Assembly: GCF_042186555.1 (NCBI RefSeq)
Contig: NC_133332.1
Span: forward strand, 121,513,375 to 121,577,374
Direction of reading: 5' to 3'
Length of the DNA stretch: 64,000 bases
Source: Aquarana catesbeiana
Lineage: Eukaryota; Chordata; Amphibia; Anura; Ranidae
Made by a program: the position numbers and the translations under genes. Below the pieces are notes generated by a model. The model did not search any database and was not told where the DNA came from. It worked only from the letters and a program-made list of their open reading frames with translations. Position 1 is the stretch's first letter; the number at the start of each line of letters is the position of its first letter. Of the stretch, positions 42,720 through 52,636 are shown piece by piece.

Positions 42720-44180
42720 TGTTTAGCAGTGTTTAGCCTAGTGTATAAGCTATGTTTAGTAGCTGCATTGTTAAGGAGCGGGGCGTCCGGCGTCCTTAGC
42801 AACCAGTGAATAGTTGATTGTTAAGAAGCGCGCTGGGGAACTGGCAGGGTTCCCCATTTACAGCTGAATGAAAGAAAAAAAACATTGCCGGCAATACAAA
42901 GAATTTCATGGGTGTCCCCCCCCCCAGGAAAGGGAGGGGATGAACGAGCAACCCCCCCTGAACCATACCAGGCCACATGCCCTCAACATGGCTCTGCCCC
43001 AAAGCAACTTGCTCTCATGTTGATGGGTCTGCAGGTGGGGTTATTGGAATCTGGAAGGGGGCCCCCAGATCCTGGCCCCCTCATGGCAATGAGTATGGGG
43101 TACATAGTAACTATACTCATTGACCTAAAAAGTAAATAAAAACACATCACAGTTTTTGACAAGTCCTTTAATAAAAAATAAAAAAAAGTCCCCTGCTGTA
43201 GATCCATGGTCAATCACGATGCCTGCTGCCACCAATGACCCAAAAAGAGAAAAAAAAAAAAAAAAACTCCGGTCCCGAAGAAGGCTCCCGCCATCTGCTG
43301 GCTCTGCCATCTAGCAGCTCTTAAATAACTAAGGGGCAGGGCCACCCGGTGATATCACCGGGTGGCACCGCCCCCTTGTGACATCACCGACCGAGGGCAT
43401 GCTGGGTCAGTGACATCATGAGGGGGCAGTTCCATCCTTCGACGTCACCAGGTGGCCCCGCCCCTTAGTTATTTAAGAGCTGCCAGTTGGCGGAGCCAGC
43501 AGACGGCGGGAGCCTTTTTTGGGACCAGAGGTTTCTTTTTTCAGGTCTACAGATCTACAGCAGGTGATTTTTTTTTTTTTTTTTAATAAAGGACTAAAGA
43601 ATAAAGGACATTTTTATTTACTTTTTACACTTTTTTGGTGAATGAGCAGGGGTACTATGTACCCCTACTCATTAACATGGGGGGGGATCTTGGGTCCCCC
43701 TTGTTAATGGCCCCTTGCCCACAGATCCCCACAACCACCAGCCAGGGTTGTGGGGAAGAGGCCCTAGTCCCCATCAACATGCGGACAAAGTGCTTTGGGG
43801 GGAAAGCCCCCCTGCCCCAAATCACCCCCCCATATTGAGGGCATGTGACCTGGTATGGTTCAGGAGAGCCCCCCCCCCCCCTTTCCTGGCCTGCCAGGCT
43901 ACATGCTTGAATAAGGATCTGGTATGGATCTTGGGGGGGGGACCCCATGCCATATTAAAAAAAAATTGGTTTGGGGGTTCACCTTAAAATCCATACCAGA
44001 CCTAAGGGGAACTCCGCTGACAGCTGCTGATTCATCAATTGTGAAGGAGGCTGTGGTCTCTGCTTAAAAAAAGAACCCAAAAATGTTTGACCGCTGGGCT
44101 GTAGGAAAATGCAAATTGAGGCAAAAATATGGTTGCATTTTTGCCGCATTTTGTATTTTCCCATGGCCAAGGTCAGGGTA
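42720..44180. repeat. Large foldback element, arms of about 620-650 bp
   Basis: The left arm (about 42775-43400) and right arm (about 43415-44075) are reverse complements. 'cttaaataactaaggggcag' near 43320 pairs with 'ccccttagttatttaagagc' near 43460; 'ggctcccgccatctgctggc' pairs with 'gccagcagacggcgggagcc'; 'ccacatgccctcaacatg' pairs with 'ttgagggcatgtg'. Homopolymer runs near 42918, 43243 and 43570 differ between arms. No protein. Single-arm relatives lie at 23701-24030 and about 52030-52110. Confidence 0.85.
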
Positions 44181-45913
44181 GACTAATGTACACGTAGCCT
44201 AAGCCCCCCCGTTCACACCAAATATGACTTTGAAATCATGCGACTTCACTTGAAATTGCACAATTTCAAAGCAGCATGTCCGTGTGACTTCAGGTGCGAC
44301 TTGGCTGACATCTGTGCAGCTTCATGCACAGATATCTATGCAAGTCACACCTGAAATCGCCAAAAATAGTGCAGACATTTTTTTTTCAAAATCGTTGTCA
44401 CCACAATTTGAACAGTTCCGTTCCCGACAATAGGATGCGACTTGTCATGCAATTTGGACCTGTCAATATGCAAATAGTGCCACGCAACTTAAAACTACAA
44501 CCTTATATACATCAATTTGTGAAAAAATGACAGTAAAATAAAAATGAAATTATCATGAAACAATAATATGATGCTTCTATAAATTATTACTCAATGTGAT
44601 AGATGCAATTAATACCAATAGATACAGTGCTATATGTGTAATTCAGTCGTTTATTTCTTCTCTTGTTAAATCATTGAGTACTACCACCACCAGGGCCGCT
44701 GTTAGAAATCATGTGGCCCTGTACAGCGTATCTTACTGGGGCCCCCCTTTGACCCCCACCCTCGACCCCTGGCCCTGCCCACAACCACTCCCCTGGCCCC
44801 TCCCCTGACCCGTGCATTACATTCAGAGTGCAGGGTTCAGGAGTGCGTTACATTCAGAGTGCAGGGTTCAAGAGTGCATTACATTCAGAGTGCAGGGACG
44901 AAGAGTGTGCTACATACAGAAAGCAGAGTTCAGGAATGAGCTATATACAGAGTGCAGGGTTCAGCTGTGTATTATGCACAGGAATTCAAGAGTACGCTAT
45001 GTTGGGGAGTGCATTACACACAGAATGCAGGCTTTGAGCAGTGCGCTGTGAACAGACTGCAGAGCTGAGGAATGCACTACATACAAAGTGCAGAATTCAG
45101 CAGTGCACTAGGTACAGAGTGCAGGGTTGAGGAGTGCACAGTGTACAGAATGCAAAGCTGATGAGTGCGCTTCATACAGAGTGCAGATTTGAGGCTTGTG
45201 CTACGTACAGGGTTGATTGCTGCACTCCAGAGTGCGCTGTGTACAGAGTGCAGGGTTCAGGAGTGCCCTGCAAACACAGTGCAAGGTTCAGGATTGTGCT
45301 ACGCACACAGTGCAGGGTTCAGGAGTGCGTTACATTTAGAGTGCAGGGTTCAGGAATGCCTTCCATTTAGAGTGCAGGGTTCAGGATTGTACAGAGTGCA
45401 GGGTTCAGGAGTGCGTTACATTCAGAGCGCAGGGTTCAGGATTGTGCTATGTACAGATGCAGGGTTCAGGATTGTACAGAGTGCAGGGTTTAAGAGTGCG
45501 TTACATTCAGAGTGCAGGGTTCAGGAGTGCGTTACATTTAAAGTGCAGGGTTCATGATTGTGCTATGTACAGAGTGCAGGGTTCAGGATTGCATTACGTT
45601 CAGAGTGCAGGGTTCAGGAGTGCATTACATTCAGAGTGCAGGGTTCAAGAGTGCGATACATTCAGAGTACAGGGTTCAGGAGTGCGTTACATTCAGAGTG
45701 CAGGGACGAAGAGTGTGCTACATACAGAAAGCAGGAATGAGCTATATACAGAGTGCAGGGTTCAGATTTGTATTGCACAGGAATTCAAGGGTGCGCTATG
45801 TACAGAGTTGGGGAGCGCTTTAACACACAGAATGCAGGCTTTGATCAGTGCGCGGCAGAATTCAGCAGTGCACTACATTCAGAGTGCAGATTAGGTGTGC
45901 TATGTACAGGGTT
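44181..45913. repeat. Segmental duplication, copy 1 (1733 bp)
   Basis: Begins at 'gactaatgtacacgtagcc' and is repeated 1733 bp downstream with only a handful of differences (for example 44200, 44529 and one base near 45161). Contains a MITE-like leader 'cgttcacaccaaatatgact', a spacer, and the 31-bp minisatellite. Confidence 0.97.
44812..45904. repeat. 31-bp minisatellite, array 1
   Basis: Unit 'gcgttacattcagagtgcag' plus 'ggttcaggagt', 31 bp, with variants such as 'gtgctacgtaca'. Because 31 is not a multiple of 3 and the unit has few stops, all three plus frames stay open over long stretches. The resulting repetitive peptides are not genes. Confidence 0.95.
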
Positions 45914-47646
45914 GACTAATGTACACGTAGCCAAAGCCCCCCCGTTCACACCAAATATGACTTTGAAATCATGCAACTTCACTTGAAATTGCACAATTTC
46001 AAAGCAGCATGTCCGTGTGACTTCAGGTGCGACTTGGCTGACATCTGTGCAGCTTCATGCACAGATATCTATGCAAGTCACACCTGAAATCGCCAAAAAT
46101 AGTGCAGACATTTTTTTTTCAAAATCGTTGTCACCACAATTTGAACAGTTCCGTTCCCGACAATAGGATGCGACTTGTCATGCAATTTGGACCTGTCAAT
46201 ATGCAAATAGTGCCACGCAACTTAAAACTACAACCTTATATACATCAATTTGTGAAAAAATTACAGTAAAATAAAAATGAAATTATCATGAAACAATAAT
46301 ATGATGCTTCTATAAATTATTACTCAATGTGATAGATGCAATTAATACCAATAGATACAGTGCTATATGTGTAATTCAGTCGTTTATTTCTTCTCTTGTT
46401 AAATCATTGAGTACTACCACCACCAGGGCCGCTGTTAGAAATCATGTGGCCCTGTACAGCGTATCTTACTGGGGCCCCCCTTTGACCCCCACCCTCGACC
46501 CCTGGCCCTGCCCACAACCACTCCCCTGGCCCCTCCCCTGACCCGTGCATTACATTCAGAGTGCAGGGTTCAGGAGTGCGTTACATTCAGAGTGCAGGGT
46601 TCAAGAGTGCATTACATTCAGAGTGCAGGGACGAAGAGTGTGCTACATACAGAAAGCAGAGTTCAGGAATGAGCTATATACAGAGTGCAGGGTTCAGCTG
46701 TGTATTATGCACAGGAATTCAAGAGTACGCTATGTTGGGGAGTGCATTACACACAGAATGCAGGCTTTGAGCAGTGCGCTGTGAACAGACTGCAGAGCTG
46801 AGGAATGCACTACATACAAAGTGCAGAATTCAGCAGTGCACTAGGTACAGAGTGCAGGGTTGAGGAGTGCACAGTGTACAGAATGCAAAGCTCATGAGTG
46901 CGCTTCATACAGAGTGCAGATTTGAGGCTTGTGCTACGTACAGGGTTGATTGCTGCACTCCAGAGTGCGCTGTGTACAGAGTGCAGGGTTCAGGAGTGCC
47001 CTGCAAACACAGTGCAAGGTTCAGGATTGTGCTACACACACAGTGCAGGGTTCAGGAGTGCGTTACATTTAGAGTGCAGGGTTCAGGAATGCCTTCCATT
47101 TAGAGTGCAGGGTTCAGGATTGTACAGAGTGCAGGGTTCAGGAGTGCGTTACATTCAGAGCGCAGGGTTCAGGATTGTGCTATGTACAGATGCAGGGTTC
47201 AGGATTGTACAGAGTGCAGGGTTTAAGAGTGCGTTACATTCAGAGTGCAGGGTTCAGGAGTGCGTTACATTTAAAGTGCAGGGTTCATGATTGTGCTATG
47301 TACAGAGTGCAGGGTTCAGGATTGCATTACGTTCAGAGTGCAGGGTTCAGGAGTGCATTACATTCAGAGTGCAGGGTTCAAGAGTGCGATACATTCAGAG
47401 TACAGGGTTCAGGAGTGCGTTACATTCAGAGTGCAGGGACGAAGAGTGTGCTACATACAGAAAGCAGGAATGAGCTATATACAGAGTGCAGGGTTCAGAT
47501 TTGTATTGCACAGGAATTCAAGGGTGCGCTATGTACAGAGTTGGGGAGCGCTTTAACACACAGAATGCAGGCTTTGATCAGTGCGCGGCAGAATTCAGCA
47601 GTGCACTACATTCAGAGTGCAGATTAGGTGTGCTATGTACAGGGTT
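45914..47646. repeat. Segmental duplication, copy 2 (1733 bp)
   Basis: Directly abuts copy 1, with the same start 'gactaatgtacacgtagcc' at 45914. At least five single-base differences from copy 1 are seen. Identity this high implies a recent event or gene conversion, or an assembly duplicate. Confidence 0.97.
46545..47637. repeat. 31-bp minisatellite, array 2
   Basis: The same unit order as array 1, shifted by exactly 1733 bp, including the irregular units. It was therefore copied as a block and did not expand unit by unit. Confidence 0.95.
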
Positions 47647-48395
47647 GACTAATGTACACGTAGCCAAAGCCCCCCCGTTCACACCAAATATGACTTTGAA
47701 ATCATGCAACTTCACTTGAAATTGCACAATTTCAAAGCCGCATGTCAGTGGGACTTCAGGTGCGACTTGGCTGACATCTGTGCAGCTTCATGCACAGATA
47801 TCTATGCAAGTCACACCTGAAATCGCTAAAAATAGTGCAGAAATGTATTTTTCAAATCGGTGTCACCACAATTTGAACAGTTCCGTTCCCGACAATAGGG
47901 TGCGACTTGTCATGTGATTTGAACCTGTCAATATGCAAATAGTGCCACGCAACTTAAAGCTACAACCTTATGTACATCAAAAAATTACAGTAAAATAAAA
48001 ATGAAATTATCATGAAACAATAATATGATGCTTCTTCTATAAATTATTACAATTATTATGTGATAGATGCAATTAATACCAATGGATAGAGTGCTATATG
48101 TGTAATTCAGTCGTTTATTTCTTCTCTTGTTAAGTCAATGAGTTCTACCACCACCAGGGCCCCTGTTAGAAATCATGTGGCCCTGTATAGCCTACCTGAC
48201 TGGGGCCCCCCTTTGACCCCCACCCACGACCCCTGGCCCTGCCCACAACCACTCCCCTGGCCCTCCCCTTACCCAACCTCGAAATAAAATTAAGCTCCCA
48301 AGTCATGCATTTTCCTCAGAGATTAGGTGTAGGAACTCTACTATTACGCCCCCATTGCACCATCGCCACCAACATCATCAACAACACCCCTCCCC
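47647..48395. repeat. Segmental duplication, copy 3, partial and diverged
   Basis: Starts with the same 'gactaatgtacacgtagcca' and follows copies 1 and 2 to about 48270 ('ggccctcccct'). It differs far more (for example 'gtcagtgggacttc', 'tgtatagcctacctgact'). It is the older, presumably ancestral member, and carries extra sequence before its own array. Confidence 0.88.
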
Positions 48396-48399
48396 CCGT

Positions 48400-49098
48400 T
48401 GTGCTACATACAGAAAGCAGAGTTCAGGAATGAGCTACATACAGAGTGCAGGGTTCAGCTGTGTATTATGCACAGGAATTCAGGGGTGCGCTATGTGCAG
48501 AGTTGGGGAGTGCGTTACACACAGAATGCAGGCTTTGAGCAGTGCGCTGTGAACAGAGTGCAGAGTTGAGGGGTGTGCTACCTACTGGGTTGAGGAGTGC
48601 ACTACATACACAGTGCAGAATTTAGCGGTGCACTAGGTACAGAGTGCAGGGTTGAGAAGTGCGCAGTGTACAGAATGCAGAGTTCAAGAGTGCGCTACAG
48701 ACAGAATGCAGAATTGAGGCTTGTGCTATGTACAGGGTTGAGGAGTGCACTATGCACAGAGTGCTGCATTCCAGAATGTGTTGTGTACAGAGTGCAGGGT
48801 TCAGGAGTGCCCTGCATACACAGTGCAGGGTTCAGGATTGTGCTACGTACAGAGTGCAGGGTTCAGGAGTGCCTTACATTCAGAGTGCAGGGTTCAGGAG
48901 TGCCTTACATTCAGAGTGCAGGGTTTAGGAGTGTTTTACATTCAGAGTGCAGGGTTTAGGATTGCATTACATTCAGAGTGCCGGGTTCAGGAGTGTGTTA
49001 CAATCAGAGTGCAGTGTTCAGGAGTGCGTAACATTCAGAGTGCAGGGTTCAGGGGTGGGTTACATTCAGAGTGCAGGGTTCAGGATTGCGTTACATTC
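48400..49098. repeat. 31-bp minisatellite, array 3
   Basis: The same 31-bp family with a different order of variants from arrays 1 and 2. It stops at 'ttacattcag', where an inserted element begins; the array resumes at 50750. Confidence 0.93.
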
Positions 49099-49405
49099 AG
49101 TGTAGTGTAATAAATAATTCTGCGCTGCCTAAAAGGAAAGCAGCTGACACAGCAAATAGGATATATACACTAAAAATGAAAACAAAAGAGTATAGCGCTA
49201 ATGTATGAAATCATAAAAATATCAGAAAAAAAAGGTGAGTGAAACCCAATGATCAAATATGAAAAATAGAAATAAAAACATATGCAAATATGTGTATAAT
49301 CAAAATGCAATAAACCCAATGACTAGTGATAAACATTCAAACAAAAGTCCAAGTGAAAACCGATAATAAACAAGTAAATAAAAATTGTGATAATAAGCCC
49401 CATAT

Positions 49406-50110
49406 ACCGTATTTATCGGCGTATAACACGCACCGACGTATAACACTCACCCCAATTTAGGAGGGAATTTTAAGGAAAAAAAAACTTTTAGGTGGGAAGT
49501 TGAAGGGAAAAAACTTACATTTAAATGCCCATCATTGCAGCCTTCTCAGTGCAGCCTTGCCCCAGTGCAGCCTTGCCAGTGCAGTCATGTCAGTGCAGCC
49601 ATGTCAGTGCAGCCTTGTCAGTGCAGCCATGTCAGTGCAGCCATGTCAGTGCAGCCTTGTCAGTGCAGCCATGTCAGTGCAGCCTTGTCAGTGCAGCCTT
49701 GTCAGTGCAGCCTTCCCCAGTTTCCATTGCAGTCTTGCCCCAGTGCAGCCTTGCCCCAGTGCAGCCTTGCAGCTCGCTGAGCTTCAAAATCGCCGACCGC
49801 GATTTGAAAATGGCGCCGCCGGCGCCGAAATACACAGAGCCGGTCCTCGGCTCTTCTCGGCGGCTCTCGTTCACTTTCGGCTCCACTCGACTCTGACTGT
49901 GAGCGGAGCTATCCGAACCTAGCCGAGTACACTTGGCTAGGTTCGGGCGGCGTTCGAGTGAAGCCGAAAGTGGCCGAGAAGAGCCATTTTCAAATCGCGG
50001 TCGGCGATTTTTTAGATCTGACAGCTCAGGATCGGCGTATAACACGCACCCGCGATTTTCCCCTGATTTTAAGGGGAAAAAAGTGTGTGTTATACGCCGA
50101 TAACTACGGT
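49406..50110. mobile_element. MITE with ACCGTATTTATCGGCGTATA ends, ATAT duplication
   Basis: The left end ACCGTATTTATCGGCGTATA and right end 'tatacgccgataactacggt' are inverted, with ATAT at 49402-49405 and 50111-50114. Inside are a 14-bp minisatellite and a palindromic block in which 'aaaatcgccgaccgcgattt' (49786) pairs with 'aaatcgcggtcggcgatttt' (49990). Also 'cctagccgagtacacttggctagg', a near-perfect palindrome. Non-coding. Confidence 0.85.
49540..49775. repeat. 14-bp minisatellite 'cagtgcagccatgt'
   Basis: About 16 units of 'cagtgcagcc(a/t)tgt', plus 'cccagtgcagccttg' variants at both ends. Ser/Ala/Val/Gln/Cys open frames are repeat by-products. Confidence 0.93.
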
Positions 50111-50515
50111 ATATAAAAAACTTCATGTGAAGATCCTGACGGTGGACAAATGTAAACTTGCAGTGAAGAGACACCACCACCGACAATAGGGAGGCTTCCT
50201 GGAACGTTTGAACCCAAAAGAACATACGTTCGATGGGTCAAACAAGCTTGTGTTGTGGGACAACCACTGTGAGTATGGAATCCTCTGAAAACTGTAACCC
50301 GAACCCACGACCTTCCATGGACTGGTGTATCTCTTAAAGGTGGTGACCCGATATGTGTGGATGGCAAATGGGTTAAAAAGAGGAGAACAGAAAGGGCCAC
50401 ATAGAGTAATTCCGTAAAATATACAATAAAAAATGTATTGAAAAATGGAAAAACTCACATTTGAGTAAATAAAACAGCGCTTTTGGTATATAAAATGGCG
50501 GCAGTGGAGTCCTAT

Positions 50516-50548
50516 CCGACGCGTTTCGTCTCCTTAGACATCGTGGTT
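50516..50548 (-). ncRNA. Partial hammerhead-like motif (minus strand)
   Basis: On the minus strand a 4-bp stem II (GTCT-AAGG-AGAC, 50539-50528), GAAA (50527-50524), CGCG (50523-50520) and TC are in hammerhead order. The upstream core reads ACCACGA instead of CUGANGA. The neighbouring minus-strand text has the same AT-rich tail as the other copies. A decayed copy. Confidence 0.3.
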
Positions 50549-50739
50549 GTCCCACAACACAAGCTTGTTTGACTCATCGAACGTATCTTCTTTTGGGTTC
50601 AAACGTTCCGTTAAGCCTCCCTATTGTCGGTGGTGGTGTCTCTTCACTTCAAGTTTACATTTGTTACATTTGATCATTGGGTTTCATTCCCCTCTTTTTT
50701 CTGATATTTTTATGATTTCATAAATTAGCGCTACACTCT

Positions 50740-50912
50740 TTTGTTTTCATTACATTCAGAGTGCAGGGACAAAGAGTGCGTTACATTCAGAGTTCAGGGT
50801 TCAGGAGTGCATTACAACCAGAGTGCAGGGTCCAGGAGTGTGTTATGTTCAGAGCGCAGGGTTCAGGATTGTGTTACATTCAGAGTGCAGGGTTCGGGAT
50901 TGCGTTATGTAC
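50740..50912. repeat. 31-bp minisatellite, remainder of array 3
   Basis: Units resume after the inserted element: 'cattacattcagagtgcagg' and so on for about five copies. Confidence 0.9.
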
Positions 50913-51764
50913 AGATGTGTGTAAATCGCAGGCCAGTTTATAACTTCTCCCCAGTACAGAGCTCTCTGCCCAAATGTCTGCCCCCTCCCCCCCAGTACAG
51001 AGCTCTTCTCTCCTCCATGCCCAGAGCAGAGTGCTCCTCTCTTCCTCTTCCAGACCTTTCCCTTTCTCCCTGTCTAGTGCACAGTCCTCTATCCTACAGA
51101 AGAGAATGTTTAATACCTTACAGTAGCAAGTCAGGTTGCCGGTGCGGGCTTCGAGAGATGCTACGGGCGTGGGGCTGGAGCTGTGTGCATACCCCGCCCG
51201 CCCCTGCTTCTCCTCCTCCTCTATTGTATATGCAGGGAGGGTTGAGTGCACAGAGGATCGCTGTCACTTATAAAACACAAAAGGCTTCTGTTTTTAGGTG
51301 ACAGCTGACAGTAGTGAGCGGCAATGTAAGGGGCCAGCACAAGAAGTCAAGTTCCGGCTGTATTATGATGAAACTTGAAGCTGTTGGCTGACACAGGCTC
51401 CCCTGCCAAAGTGAAGGGCCCGGATGTACCCCCTTATCTGCGTCCCTGACCACCACCAACATGCTTCACTTTTGGGAGCAATATAAAACAACTCCTTGGA
51501 CTCTGCAAAAACTTTATATTGTGTTTTCCCACACTCCTTCATACCTGTAACTTCCAGTGAGTAACACCACTATTAACACTCTGCTCACCTCAATATATTG
51601 ACCTATTGTGTCTAAATAGGTCAGTATAGGTCGCATAAATAGATCACATAACATGTGAACCAGACCAGCTTTCAATAAAGCCAGTGAACATTTATGCGGG
51701 TTGGTTGTGGTGCAAATTAAAAAAAGGGTCCTCTCCGTTTTTTAGTCTGGTTCAGGTGCGATTT
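50913..51764. other. No recognised gene
   Basis: 50950-51100 has a short degenerate repeat 'cagtacagagctct'. 51250-51470 resembles dispersed repeat text ('cccctgccaaagtgaagggc'). The open frame at 50741-51301 is half minisatellite and has no domain. Confidence 0.4.
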
Positions 51765-52110
51765 AACCCTAGGTTCACACCTATGCATTTTCTAGTGCAT
51801 TTTTCAGTTTGCAGAAACGCATTACAGTCCATTTAACATGGTTTCCTATGGCACACTTACACATCTATGCGTTCTGCAGCCGGTGCGTTTTTGGAATGGG
51901 TCAGGGACTCTTTTTTCCCACGTTTTGTGTGTAATAGACTTCAATGGAATCACACCAGAAACGCAAGTGTTGTGTTTGTGATGCGATTTTTTATGTCTTT
52001 TGCATTTTGTGGTTTTTATTAAACACTGTATATAGCTGGTTGCTAAGGAGCGGGCTGAGAAGCCGGCCGCTGTGTCCTTAACAACCGTCATCAGGAGTTC
52101 CCGCAATAGA
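51765..52110. repeat. MITE-like repeat related to 23.9-24.25 kb
   Basis: Starts 'cctaggttcacacctatgca', holds 'gtgtaatagacttcaatgga', and near 52030-52110 has 'ggttgctaaggagcgggctg', shared with the foldback family. Non-coding; the ends are only partly defined. Confidence 0.5.
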
Positions 52111-52425
52111 AATGGAATGGCCGCGCACTTCATTGATAGCGCAAATACTTTACTGAAGTGTCAAATACAGATTCAAACATCACAGCACTGGAGCACTGAC
52201 AAATAGAAAGGTAGATGTGTTTCACGCACAGCAGCACTTATTCATTAATCACTTTGGAGGGATTTCTTCTCACTTTTTGTTGCAGCTATGAGACAGGAAG
52301 TAAATCTCCTAATGGAACACAGATGCTAAAAAAATGCCTTACTCAATTCAGAATTATTAGTTAATATTTAAATAATTTATCAAATGTTTAAAAAAATATA
52401 TAGAATTCTAAATATATACACACAC
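52111..52425. other. No recognised feature
   Basis: AT-rich spacer with several 'aaatata' runs. Confidence 0.4.
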
Positions 52426-52428
52426 TAA

Positions 52429-52596
52429 GACCCCTTTCACACTGAGGAGCTTTTCAGGCGCTTTCCCGCTAAAAAAAGCACCTGAAAAGCTCATGAAAAC
52501 CTATTTCCATTAAAGACAATGAATACTTTCACAGTGGGGCAGTGGGCTGGCAGGGTGGTGAAAAAACACCCCTCTCCATTGAAATTAAGGGAAAGC
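52429..52596. mobile_element. MITE, left part (split by a LINE)
   Basis: The left end GACCCCTTTCACACTGAGG matches, inverted, the right end 'cgtgaaagggcc' at 58548-58559. TAA precedes and TTA follows the pair. The MITE is cut by the LINE at GAAATTAAGGGAAAGC, and its remaining piece is 58515-58559. A relative is at 58876-59207. Confidence 0.8.
52581..52596. other. 16-bp target-site duplication of the LINE (left copy)
   Basis: GAAATTAAGGGAAAGC stands here and again at 58515-58530, directly bounding the LINE. Confidence 0.93.
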
Positions 52597-52636
52597 GGAG
52601 GGGGCAGGAGGCGGAGCCTAGCGGAGCAGACATGCA

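Larger units (their letters stand above)
49099..50749. mobile_element. Composite element inserted in the minisatellite
   Basis: Flanked by 'ttacattcag' on both sides (49089-49098 and 50750-50759), which may be a target copy or simply the next unit. About 88-bp inverted arms: 49172-49260 ('gaaaacaaaagagtatagcg' onwards) against 50661-50748. A second inverted pair lies inside: about 50150-50275 against 50545-50660 ('gacaccaccaccgacaatag' against 'ctattgtcggtggtggtgtc'). A MITE (49406-50110) sits within. No protein frame. Confidence 0.75.

Noticed and set aside
45165..47627. Long plus-strand ORFs of 120-150 codons in several frames, identical pairs 1733 bp apart
   Set aside because: They arise from the 31-bp minisatellite, which has few stops in any frame; the pairs reflect the segmental duplication. 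No start context, domain or non-repetitive part.
49500..50225. ORFs of 120-180 codons rich in Gln-Cys-Ser or spanning the MITE
   Set aside because: Translation of the 14-bp minisatellite and palindromic MITE interior; no domain.
50741..51301. ORF of 186 codons
   Set aside because: The first third is 31-bp minisatellite and the rest is Ser/Pro/Leu-rich non-conserved sequence.
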